The translations under genes and the position numbers were made by a program. From contig SHBC01000057.1 of assembly GCA_004213025.1 (NCBI GenBank), positions 1-6,950 on the forward strand: DNA of 6,950 nt, written 5' to 3'. Every line of letters starts with the position of its first letter. Positions within the stretch are counted from its first letter, which is position 1. Under the pieces are notes generated by a model, which saw only the letters and a program-made list of their open reading frames with translations, ran no database searches and had not been told where the DNA came from. Shown one piece after another: positions 1-5,819 of the stretch. Source of the DNA: SAR116 cluster bacterium (GTDB lineage Bacteria > Pseudomonadota > Alphaproteobacteria > Puniceispirillales > Puniceispirillaceae).

Positions 1-364
1 CCGGCCGCCCCGCCTCCAACAGCGCCACCATGCAGCAGAACCGGTCATTGCCCTTCACGAAATTGCCTGTCCCGTCGACCGGGTCGACGGTCCACGCCAC
101 CGGCGCCGCGGCCCGGCTGCGAATATCAGGATCGCCGGCGCAGGCCTCCTCGCCAATCACCTCACCATCAATCAGATCGAGAAGCCTCGGCGTGAGGAAG
201 AGTTCCGCCTCGCGGTCAGCAACGGTCACGAGATCGGTCGGGCTGGATTTTTCCTCGACTTCATCCTGCCGCAGCTGGCCATAGCGCGGCATGACAAAAC
301 GCGCGCATGCCTCTTTCAGCAGCGCACCAACGGCGTCGTCGAGATCGTTCGGGGAATACGTCAC
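1..364 (-). CDS. Inositol monophosphatase family protein (N-terminal part, runs off the window)
   Basis: This is a Mg2+-dependent, lithium-sensitive-type phosphomonoesterase family member; the 121 codons visible cover roughly the N-terminal half of a usual 250-270 residue protein. Visible family marks are the N-terminal helix (about residues 8-33), K39-S-S-P-T-D-L-V-T with D50 (the substrate/metal loop), the metal-binding G71-E-E and the signature W91-T-V-D-P-V-D-G-T-G-N-F, in which D94 and D97 are metal ligands. I chose the GTG at 362-364 because the hfq stop is in the same frame just upstream and the N-terminal helix would be lost if translation began at the next ATG (residue 25). Its Shine-Dalgarno is weak (AGGT about 10 bases upstream). 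The gene lies 15 bp after hfq and is probably cotranscribed with it. The substrate cannot be assigned: inositol phosphate, histidinol phosphate, PAP or another sugar phosphate are all possible. The signature differs from the usual CysQ form (DPLDGTKEF), so CysQ is less likely. Family assignment is firm, exact function is not. Confidence 0.88.
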   Translation of the reverse strand, partial: MTYSPNDLDDAVGALLKEACARFVMPRYGQLRQDEVEEKSSPTDLVTVADREAELFLTPRLLDLIDGEVIGEEACAGDPDIRSRAAAPVAWTVDPVDGTGNFVKGNDRFCCMVALLEAGRP

Positions 365-379
365 AGAAACGGGAACCTG

Positions 380-646
380 TCACTCCCCGTCCGGCTCTGC
401 CGTAACGTCCGCATCGTCGAGCTCTTGCAGCTGGATCGGCGTCATCGGCATGATCGTCGAGATGGCATGCTTGTAGACAAGCTGCACATGCTGGTCACGC
501 TTCAGCAGGATCGAGAAATTGTCAAACCAGGTGATGATACCCTGGAGTTTCACTCCATTGACGAGGAACACGGTAACGGATGCGTGGGATTTGCGGACAT
601 TATTCAGAAACAGTTCCTGAAGGTTCCGGCTCTTATCATTGGCCAT
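380..646 (-). CDS. hfq: RNA chaperone Hfq
   Basis: Hfq is a homohexameric Sm-like ring that pairs small RNAs with target mRNAs. The product is 88 residues. The Sm1 motif spans about residues 23-50 ([13 protein letters not shown] through N-F-S-I-L-L-K-R) and the Sm2 motif is Y58-K-H-A-I-S-T. The proximal-face uridine-binding residues are present: Q10 (E. coli Q8), D42, F44, Y58, K59 and H60. On the lateral rim, E. coli R16-R17-E18-R19 is replaced by R18-K19-S20-H21, so it is less basic. A short acidic C-terminal tail (D77-D-A-D ... D-G-E) follows, much shorter than the E. coli tail. An upstream in-frame ATG would give 110 residues, but the start at 646 is set by a near-perfect AAGGAGG seven bases before it and by the family N-terminus M-A-N-D-K-S. 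It lies 139 bp after trkA and 15 bp before a phosphatase gene. Identification is certain. Confidence 0.98.
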   Translation of the reverse strand: MANDKSRNLQELFLNNVRKSHASVTVFLVNGVKLQGIITWFDNFSILLKRDQHVQLVYKHAISTIMPMTPIQLQELDDADVTAEPDGE

Positions 647-653
647 TTGTCGT

Positions 654-660
654 CCTCCTT
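654..660 (-). promoter_or_regulatory. Strong Shine-Dalgarno of hfq
   Basis: The minus strand reads AAGGAGG with seven bases before the ATG at 644-646. This near-perfect anti-16S match decides the hfq start against the upstream in-frame ATG at 712 and implies high translation initiation. Confidence 0.9.
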
Positions 661-665
661 GTGCC

Positions 666-694
666 ACTGTAGCCGGAACAACATGGCGGCACAA
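666..694 (-). promoter_or_regulatory. Candidate σ70-type promoter for hfq
   Basis: On the minus strand TTGTGC (689-694) and TACAGT (666-671) are separated by exactly 17 bp. The -10 matches four of six consensus positions; the -35 matches only TTG. Transcription would begin near position 659, giving an mRNA with little more than the Shine-Dalgarno as leader. The 139-bp gap before hfq makes a promoter here plausible, but this particular pair is weak, and the -35 lies in the loop and stem of a small hairpin. Confidence 0.25.
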
Positions 695-700
695 TGCCGC
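686..700 (-). other. Small perfect hairpin in the trkA-hfq gap
   Basis: GCGGCA-TTG-TGCCGC on the minus strand forms a perfect 6-bp GC-rich stem with a 3-base loop. It lies downstream of the trkA stop and 40 bases before the hfq start. No clear U-tract follows (CATGTTGTTCC), so it is a poor intrinsic terminator. It may attenuate read-through from trkA, structure a longer hfq leader, or be a protein-binding palindrome. None of these roles is shown by the sequence. Confidence 0.4.
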
Positions 701-722
701 GCGTCCGATCAAGTGTCACAAT

Positions 723-778
723 ATGTCGGCCAGGATGTCGGCCAGGATGTCGGCCAGGATGTCGGCCAGGATGCCGGC
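723..778. repeat. 12-bp tandem repeat, 4 perfect copies plus a partial, between trkA and hfq
   Basis: The unit ATGTCGGCCAGG (plus strand) occurs four times without mismatch (723-734, 735-746, 747-758, 759-770). A partial fifth copy (771-778) differs by one base (T to C at 774). It starts 8 bases beyond the trkA stop, so it is transcribed only as trkA 3' untranslated or hfq upstream sequence. No open frame with a start and ribosome site uses it. Perfect copies point to recent expansion by replication slippage. Confidence 0.95.
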
Positions 779-785
779 TACGGGA

Positions 786-2165
786 TCAGAAGAAATCGAG
801 CCTTACCGACAGCAGTTTTTCGACAAGCGGAATCCGCCCACGGGCGGCAAAGATAGCCACTGTATCGCCCGCCTCGATCACGGTATCGCCGCGCGCCGGA
901 ATAACCTCATCCCCCCGCATGATGCCGCCGATGGCCACACCCTTGGGGATTTTCGCCTCACGGAGCGACTTGCCGACAAGAAGCGAGGATGGCAGCGCCT
1001 CCGCCTCGATCACCTCGCCGAGATCCTCGACCACTGGATGGACATCGCGGATCTTGCCACGCCGCACATGCTCGAGGATCGAGGAGACGGTGATCTGTGA
1101 CGGGTTGATCACAGCATCGACACCAAGCGCCGATACCAGCGGGATGAAACCCGGCGTATTGACCAGCGCCACCGCGTGCATGGCGCCATTTCGTTTGGCC
1201 AGCAGCGCGGACAGGATATTCACCTCGTCATCATCGGTCACCGAAACAAAGGTTTCTGTCCTGTGCACCCCGGCTTCCGCCAGGATGCCACTGTCCAGCG
1301 CGTCACCATTCAGCACGCCACTGACACGCAATCCTTCGGCAAGAGTGCGCGCACGCGCCGGATCCTTCTCAATGATCTGGACCTGCGTATTCTCGAAATC
1401 CGCCTCGATTCGGGTGGCCAGCATCTGGCCAATCGCTCCACCGCCGGCGATGACAACCGAACGTGCTTCCGGCTCCTCATGGGCAAAGGTCGCCATGGCG
1501 CGGCTCAGATGCGCCGAATCACAGACAAAATAGACGCGGTCACCGGCCATCATCATCTCAGCGCCGTCGCGCGGCAGGGTCAATTTGCCATCGCGTATAA
1601 TGGCGAGGATGGTCATCGACAGATCGGGGAACAGGTTGGTCAGATGCCGGATCGGCGTGTCGAGGATCGGGCTCTCATCGGTACATTGCACACCGACCAG
1701 ATTCATCCTGCCACCGCACATATCCTTGACGTCGAAGGCGCCCGGAACCCTGATCTGGTTGCCGACGGCGGCCGACACCTCGGCCTCTGGCGAGATGATA
1801 TGGTCAATCGGCAGCTGGTCCGGCGAATAGAGGTCGCCATAAATCGGATCCAGATAGGGCTGGTGCCGGATCCGCGCGATCTTCACAGGGGTGTTGAAAA
1901 TCGTATGCGCCACCTGACAGGCGACCATGTTGACCTCGTCGGACTCGGTCACCGCGATCAGCAGTTCGGCATCACGCGCGCCGGCCTCGGACAGAATGTC
2001 GGGATAGGAGGCGGTGCCAACAACGCCGTGGACATCGACCTGGTCGGTCACACGCTGGATTTTCTCCGCCGACGCGTCGATGACTGTGACGTCGTTATGT
2101 TCCTCGGCGAGATATGCGGCGATCCCGGCGCCAACAAGGCCGGCACCGCAAATAACGATTTTCAT
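786..2165 (-). CDS. trkA: Trk system potassium uptake regulator TrkA
   Basis: TrkA is the cytoplasmic, NAD(H)-binding regulatory subunit that gates TrkH/TrkG-type K+ transporters in the inner membrane. The 459-residue length matches the family (about 458). It has the duplicated architecture RCK_N-RCK_C-RCK_N-RCK_C. The first Rossmann motif is G7-A-G-L-V-G-A-G with the ribose-binding acid D30; the first RCK_C is about residues 140-225. The second Rossmann motif is G241-G-G-A-I-G with E266 after the following strand; the second RCK_C is about 375-455. The C-terminus S-V-R-L-D-F-F resembles the usual TrkA end, so the protein is complete. The ATG overlaps the ntrX stop by ATGA (2162-2165), and GGAGAGGG lies just before it inside ntrX, which suggests translational coupling. 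The trkH partner is not in the window, as is common for this cluster. Function in K+ uptake is inferred from family. Confidence 0.97.
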   Translation of the reverse strand: MKIVICGAGLVGAGIAAYLAEEHNDVTVIDASAEKIQRVTDQVDVHGVVGTASYPDILSEAGARDAELLIAVTESDEVNMVACQVAHTIFNTPVKIARIRHQPYLDPIYGDLYSPDQLPIDHIISPEAEVSAAVGNQIRVPGAFDVKDMCGGRMNLVGVQCTDESPILDTPIRHLTNLFPDLSMTILAIIRDGKLTLPRDGAEMMMAGDRVYFVCDSAHLSRAMATFAHEEPEARSVVIAGGGAIGQMLATRIEADFENTQVQIIEKDPARARTLAEGLRVSGVLNGDALDSGILAEAGVHRTETFVSVTDDDEVNILSALLAKRNGAMHAVALVNTPGFIPLVSALGVDAVINPSQITVSSILEHVRRGKIRDVHPVVEDLGEVIEAEALPSSLLVGKSLREAKIPKGVAIGGIMRGDEVIPARGDTVIEAGDTVAIFAARGRIPLVEKLLSVRLDFF

Positions 2166-3577
2166 CCCTCTCCACCTTCTTCGGAGGACGCTTTCCTGTC
2201 TGTCGACACGCCAAGCGAGCGCAGTTTCCGGTGCAGCGCGGAACGTTCCATACCAACGAAACCGGCCATTCTCGACACATTGCCGTCGAAGCGCTGCAAC
2301 TGGGCGCTCATATATTCCGTCTCGAAGGCCTCGCGGGCTTCGCGCAGCGGCAACGCAACGAATGAATCCATATCAGAATTGCCACCTGCAGGCGAGATGT
2401 TCTGGATTTGCGGCGGCAGCTCTTCAAGGCCAAGCGGTTCCGACCTGTCGGGCGGCGCCATGATGATCATGTTCTCGATCGTGTTCAGCATCTGCCGGAT
2501 ATTGCCAGGCCAGTGATAGCCCTGCATCGCCGCCAGAACCTCATCACTGAACTTAATCCTGGCAAGACCTGTCCGCCGTGACACGATATCGACAAAATGC
2601 CGTGCCAGCGGCGGAATATCCTCGCGCCGTTCGGCCAGCCCCGGCATCGTCAACGGCACGACGCCAAGCCGGTAATACAGATCATCGCGCAAATTTCCGC
2701 CGGCAATTTCGGCTGCCAGATCGCGGCTGGACGCTGAAATGACGCGGACATCGACAGACACTTCCTTGTTGCCGCCAACACGCCGGAATCGCTGTTCGGC
2801 GACGGCACGCACGATCTTGCCCTGCGTTTCCAGCGGCAGATCACAGATCTCGTCGAAATAGAGGGTTCCCTTGTGCGCCTGCTCGAACAGGCCGACGATT
2901 CGCCGGCTGGCACCCAGATTTTCCGACCCGAACAATTCGACATCGGCGCTGTCGGCGCCAAGCCGCGCGCAGTTGGCAACTATGAACCTGGCGTCGCGCC
3001 GGTCTGAATGGTGATGAATGAGACGGGCCGCCAGCTCCTTGCCGGTGCCGTTCGGACCGCTGATCAACACCCGGCTGGCGGTCGGCGCAATCCGTTCTAT
3101 CGCAGAGCGGATGGTCTTCATCGCCGGCGACACGCCGATCAGCGTCGGCTCACCATCCTCGCTGACCTTCTCGCGCAATTCGGCATTCTCGCGTTCCAGC
3201 CGGCTGACCTCAAGAGCCCGCCGCACCATCAGCAGCAACCTGTCTTCCTTGAACGGCTTCTCGATGAAGTCAAAGGCACCATTGCGGATTGCCTGCACCG
3301 CGGTCTCGATGGTGCCATGCCCCGAAATCATCAGGACAGGCAATTCGGGATAAACGCCCTTGACCCATTCCAGAAGCTCCAGCCCATCCATATCGGAATC
3401 ACGCATCCAGATATCGAGGATGGCAAGGCCGGGCGGCTTGGCGGCAAGGATATCTCGTGCCTCGCCAGCCGTCGCCGCCTCAACCGTCGGATAGCCCTCA
3501 TCGCGCAAGGTCGCGCCGATCAGCGACCGGATATCGCGTTCATCATCGACGATCAGAATATCGCCGGTTGTCATCAT
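2162..3577 (-). CDS. ntrX: Nitrogen assimilation response regulator NtrX
   Basis: NtrX is the DNA-binding response regulator partnered with NtrY. The 471 residues read receiver - AAA+ - Fis-type HTH. The receiver has D11-D12, phospho-acceptor D55 (I-L-D-I-W-M), S85 and K107 (E-K-P-F-K). The AAA+ domain has Walker A G174-P-N-G-T-G-K180-E, Walker B G237-T-L-Y-F-D-E243, the L-R-D-D-L-Y-Y-R-L segment at 296-304 and W356-P-G-N-I-R-Q. The C-terminal helix-turn-helix is about 428-456 (D-G-N-V-S-R-M ... M-E-R-S-A-L-H-R-K-L), a typical NtrX signature. After E214-L-F-G the usual GAFTGA loop is absent and reads S-E-N-L-G-A-S-R-R-I-V-G. NtrX proteins are known to lack this σ54 loop, so it probably does not activate σ54 promoters in the classical way. 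The start at 3577 was chosen over an upstream ATG at 3616, which would overlap ntrY, because GGAGA lies seven bases before it; ATG at 3574 is an equal alternative. Confidence 0.96.
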   Translation of the reverse strand: MMTTGDILIVDDERDIRSLIGATLRDEGYPTVEAATAGEARDILAAKPPGLAILDIWMRDSDMDGLELLEWVKGVYPELPVLMISGHGTIETAVQAIRNGAFDFIEKPFKEDRLLLMVRRALEVSRLERENAELREKVSEDGEPTLIGVSPAMKTIRSAIERIAPTASRVLISGPNGTGKELAARLIHHHSDRRDARFIVANCARLGADSADVELFGSENLGASRRIVGLFEQAHKGTLYFDEICDLPLETQGKIVRAVAEQRFRRVGGNKEVSVDVRVISASSRDLAAEIAGGNLRDDLYYRLGVVPLTMPGLAERREDIPPLARHFVDIVSRRTGLARIKFSDEVLAAMQGYHWPGNIRQMLNTIENMIIMAPPDRSEPLGLEELPPQIQNISPAGGNSDMDSFVALPLREAREAFETEYMSAQLQRFDGNVSRMAGFVGMERSALHRKLRSLGVSTDRKASSEEGGEG

Positions 3578-3609
3578 GCGCCCGTCTCCATTATGCGCCC
3601 GTCTCCGGT
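3576..3609. repeat. 17-bp imperfect tandem duplication spanning the ntrY stop and ntrX start
   Basis: The plus strand carries ATGCGCCCGTCTCC at 3576-3589 and again at 3593-3606, a period of 17 bp; the three bases completing each unit differ (ATT versus GGT). On the minus strand the first copy encodes the last residues of NtrY (E-T-G-A) and the second supplies the ntrX Shine-Dalgarno and ATG. Confidence 0.9.
3585..3589 (-). promoter_or_regulatory. Shine-Dalgarno of ntrX
   Basis: GGAGA on the minus strand lies seven bases before the ATG at 3575-3577. It falls in the second copy of the 17-bp duplication, immediately after the ntrY TAA stop, and supports the 3577 start over the longer ORF beginning inside ntrY. 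Confidence 0.65.
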
Positions 3610-5819
3610 TCTTCATGGCATGGCAGCGTGATCACAACCCGCGCCCCGCCCTGCTCGGCCCCGCCCTGCTCGGCCCCGCCCTGCTCGGCCCCGCCCTGCT
3701 CGGCATCGAGAAGGTCAAGTTCGCCGCCATGGTCCTGAATGATCTTGCTGACAATGGCAAGGCCAAGCCCGGTACCCTTGTCACGTTTCGTCACATAGGG
3801 CTCCAACAGTCGGGCCCTGTCAATATCCGGGAAGCCGGGGCCGTTATCCGTCACACTCAGCATCACGAACCCGTCCCTGAAGGCCAGCGCCAGGCTCACG
3901 CATGGCGTGGCAACCTTATGTTCGGCCAGACTGTCCAGCGCGTTCTGGATGATGTTGGTCAGCGCCTGACGCAACAATCCCGCATCGCCGATCACCCGGT
4001 CATTGTCGTTCCGCGGCCCAAGATCAACCTTGAAATCCACCCCCTGGCCGTCATAGAGAGCAACCTGACCAAGCACCAGATCGCGAAGCGACAGCGGCTG
4101 CATGACAGGCTGCGGCATGCGGGCAAAGTCCGAAAACTCGTCGACCATGCGGCCGATATCATCCACCTGCCGGCCAATGATGGAGAGATATTCGGAGAAC
4201 TGTTCACTCGCCTGTTCGTCCTCCGGCTTGTATTTGCGGCGCAGCCTGTCTGCCGCAAGCTGGATCGGGGTCAGCGGGTTCTTGATTTCATGCGCGATCC
4301 GCCGCGCCACATCCGACCAGGCGGCCTTGCGCTGGGCTGTCAGAAGATCCGTCACATCGTCAAAGGTGACAACATAGCCGATGACCCGCCCGTCGACCTT
4401 CTCCGTCGCGATTCGCGCCCGCAGCGTCATCCGCGCGCCATTCCGCGTCAGGATGATCTGTTCCTCGGCAAGCTTGCGGCGCCGCGTCGTTCCCGCCGCG
4501 ATCAGGCTGGCAAATTCCGGCACCACATCTTCCAGCCGGTTTCCGATCAATTCGGCATCTTCAGCCTGCAGAAGCTGCCGCGCCGCAAGATTCGGCAGCG
4601 TTACCTTATGCGCGGTATCAAGACCGATCACACCAGACGACACGCCGCCCAGCACCGCCTCAGTGAATTCGCGACGCCTGTCGATCTGCATATTGGCCTG
4701 GACAAGCTGTTCGCGGCTTCGCGTCAATTCATCCAGCATGTTGTTGAAAGACAGGCCAAGCCGCGCAATTTCATCGACTTCGAGCCCGGTAGGCACGCGT
4801 TCTGACAGATTGCCGTCGCGCACCTGCTCAGCCACCGAAATAACAGACCCAAGAGGCTCGACAATGGCGTTGGCAAGGTTCAGCCCGATCCACAGCGCGG
4901 TGATCAGAAGCAGCGCCAGGATCAGCCCGAACACAAAGGCAAAACTCACCTGAAGATCAAGCTGCCGGATGCCAAGCTGCTGATAATCGGCCGCCGCCAG
5001 GCGCGTACTGTCAACCGCGTCGAGGACGGAACGGTCAATAAAGCGCCCGACAAACAGATAGGCATCGACAAAGCTGTTCAGCTTCACCGCGGCACGGAGC
5101 TTGTTGGTCTCGTCGCCGCGAAGGATGACAACCTCGCCATTGCGCGCTTTGGCAAGCCAGTCACCGCCAATGCTGGTAAAGGTGACAGCAAAGGCAAAGC
5201 GGGATTGCGCCACCACCTGCCCGGTTCCATCAAGGATGATCGCCTCGGACAGATTGCGCAGCGCCGTCTGGTTGGTCAGATACTGGTTCAGCAAATTCGG
5301 CTCGGACAGAAGCTTGAACGCCTCGCGATTCACGTCATTGGCAATTGTCAGCACATCACTCCGGATCGAGCTTGAATGCTCCTCGAAATAGGAATCGGCA
5401 ACCTGCACCGACCCGGTGACAGCTGTCGAGATGCGATCGGCGAACCAGCCGCGAAGCGAGTAATCGACGACAAACAGCGCAAACAGCGTGGTGATCACCG
5501 CCGGCAGCGCGGCGACCCCGCCAAACAGCAGCGCAAGGCGCCAGTGAAGCTGATAGCCGGCCATTTTCTGGCGGCGTTCGGACAATAGCCTCAGGATCTG
5601 CCGAATGACAAAGCCGGCAACAATCAGAACAGCCAGAACATCGACCACAATCAGGCTGGTCAACATGTTGCTGTCGGTCTTGACCGGGTCGAACTGCGAG
5701 AGCTGGTAGATCGTCAGAATGCCGATACCAAGCGCCACCAGAACGGCAAAATAGCCGATCCGGTTTTCCGAAAACCGCAGGAGAACGCCGCGGCGGGTGG
5801 TGGTGGCAACGCTGCTCAT
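3591..5819 (-). CDS. ntrY: Nitrogen regulation sensor histidine kinase NtrY
   Basis: NtrY is an inner-membrane sensor kinase that phosphorylates NtrX. From the ATG at 5819 it has 742 residues. There are N-terminal membrane helices at about 21-40, 53-73 and 93-118, a periplasmic sensing region at about 119-290, a fourth helix at about 292-316, HAMP (about 315-370) and PAS (about 385-495). The kinase core has an H-box A505-R-R-I-A-H510-E-I-K-N-P-L-T-P with phospho-acceptor H510, an N-box with N622/N626, a G1 box D658-N-G-P-G and a G2 box G682-T-G-L-G-L-A. All catalytic motifs look intact. Near the C-terminus, between the G2 helix and the last strand, there are four exact A-E-Q-G-G repeats (706-725), an expanded loop. 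The chosen start overlaps the ntrC stop by ATGA, as at ntrX/trkA; an in-frame ATG at 5831 would add four residues. Neither start has a strong Shine-Dalgarno, so coupling to ntrC is likely. Confidence 0.96.
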   Translation of the reverse strand: MSSVATTTRRGVLLRFSENRIGYFAVLVALGIGILTIYQLSQFDPVKTDSNMLTSLIVVDVLAVLIVAGFVIRQILRLLSERRQKMAGYQLHWRLALLFGGVAALPAVITTLFALFVVDYSLRGWFADRISTAVTGSVQVADSYFEEHSSSIRSDVLTIANDVNREAFKLLSEPNLLNQYLTNQTALRNLSEAIILDGTGQVVAQSRFAFAVTFTSIGGDWLAKARNGEVVILRGDETNKLRAAVKLNSFVDAYLFVGRFIDRSVLDAVDSTRLAAADYQQLGIRQLDLQVSFAFVFGLILALLLITALWIGLNLANAIVEPLGSVISVAEQVRDGNLSERVPTGLEVDEIARLGLSFNNMLDELTRSREQLVQANMQIDRRREFTEAVLGGVSSGVIGLDTAHKVTLPNLAARQLLQAEDAELIGNRLEDVVPEFASLIAAGTTRRRKLAEEQIILTRNGARMTLRARIATEKVDGRVIGYVVTFDDVTDLLTAQRKAAWSDVARRIAHEIKNPLTPIQLAADRLRRKYKPEDEQASEQFSEYLSIIGRQVDDIGRMVDEFSDFARMPQPVMQPLSLRDLVLGQVALYDGQGVDFKVDLGPRNDNDRVIGDAGLLRQALTNIIQNALDSLAEHKVATPCVSLALAFRDGFVMLSVTDNGPGFPDIDRARLLEPYVTKRDKGTGLGLAIVSKIIQDHGGELDLLDAEQGGAEQGGAEQGGAEQGGARVVITLPCHEEPETGA
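3645..3704. repeat. 15-bp in-frame tandem repeat in the ntrY kinase domain, 4 perfect copies
   Basis: The unit CCCGCCCTGCTCGGC (plus strand) occurs four times without mismatch (3645-3659, 3660-3674, 3675-3689, 3690-3704). On the coding strand it reads GCC GAG CAG GGC GGG and gives four A-E-Q-G-G pentapeptides at NtrY residues 706-725. Because even the third codon positions are identical, the expansion is probably recent and not selected residue by residue. Confidence 0.97.

Noticed and set aside
380..712. Longer Hfq form starting at the upstream ATG (110 residues)
   Set aside because: The extra 22 residues do not resemble any Hfq N-terminus and would translate the candidate leader, while the ATG at 646 has an excellent Shine-Dalgarno.
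723..778. Possible CRISPR array
   Set aside because: The units are 12 bp and directly adjacent, with no spacers, so it is a simple tandem repeat.
669..781. 8-bp inverted repeat GTAGCCGG / CCGGCTAC flanking the trkA-hfq gap
   Set aside because: The arms are short, nearly 100 bp apart and have no target-site duplication or other mobile-element mark; chance is the simplest explanation.
639..1100. Plus-strand frame reading M-S-A-R repeats through the 12-bp array
   Set aside because: It runs antisense to hfq upstream DNA and the trkA end, has no ribosome site or family resemblance, and the repetitive peptide is a by-product of the tandem repeat.
1176..2516. Long plus-strand open frame (446 codons) opposite trkA and the end of ntrX
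   Set aside because: It is antisense to two clearly recognised genes, has no recognisable domain, and arises from the high-GC codon bias of the real frames.
2162..3616. Longer NtrX form starting inside ntrY
   Set aside because: The added 13 residues are basic, come from the duplicated junction and precede the conserved receiver β1 strand; the ATG at 3577 has a proper Shine-Dalgarno.
3576..4805. Long plus-strand open frame (409 codons) opposite the ntrY 3' half
   Set aside because: It is a shadow of ntrY; its low-complexity L-G-P-A-L repeats are just the antisense reading of the 15-bp tandem repeat.
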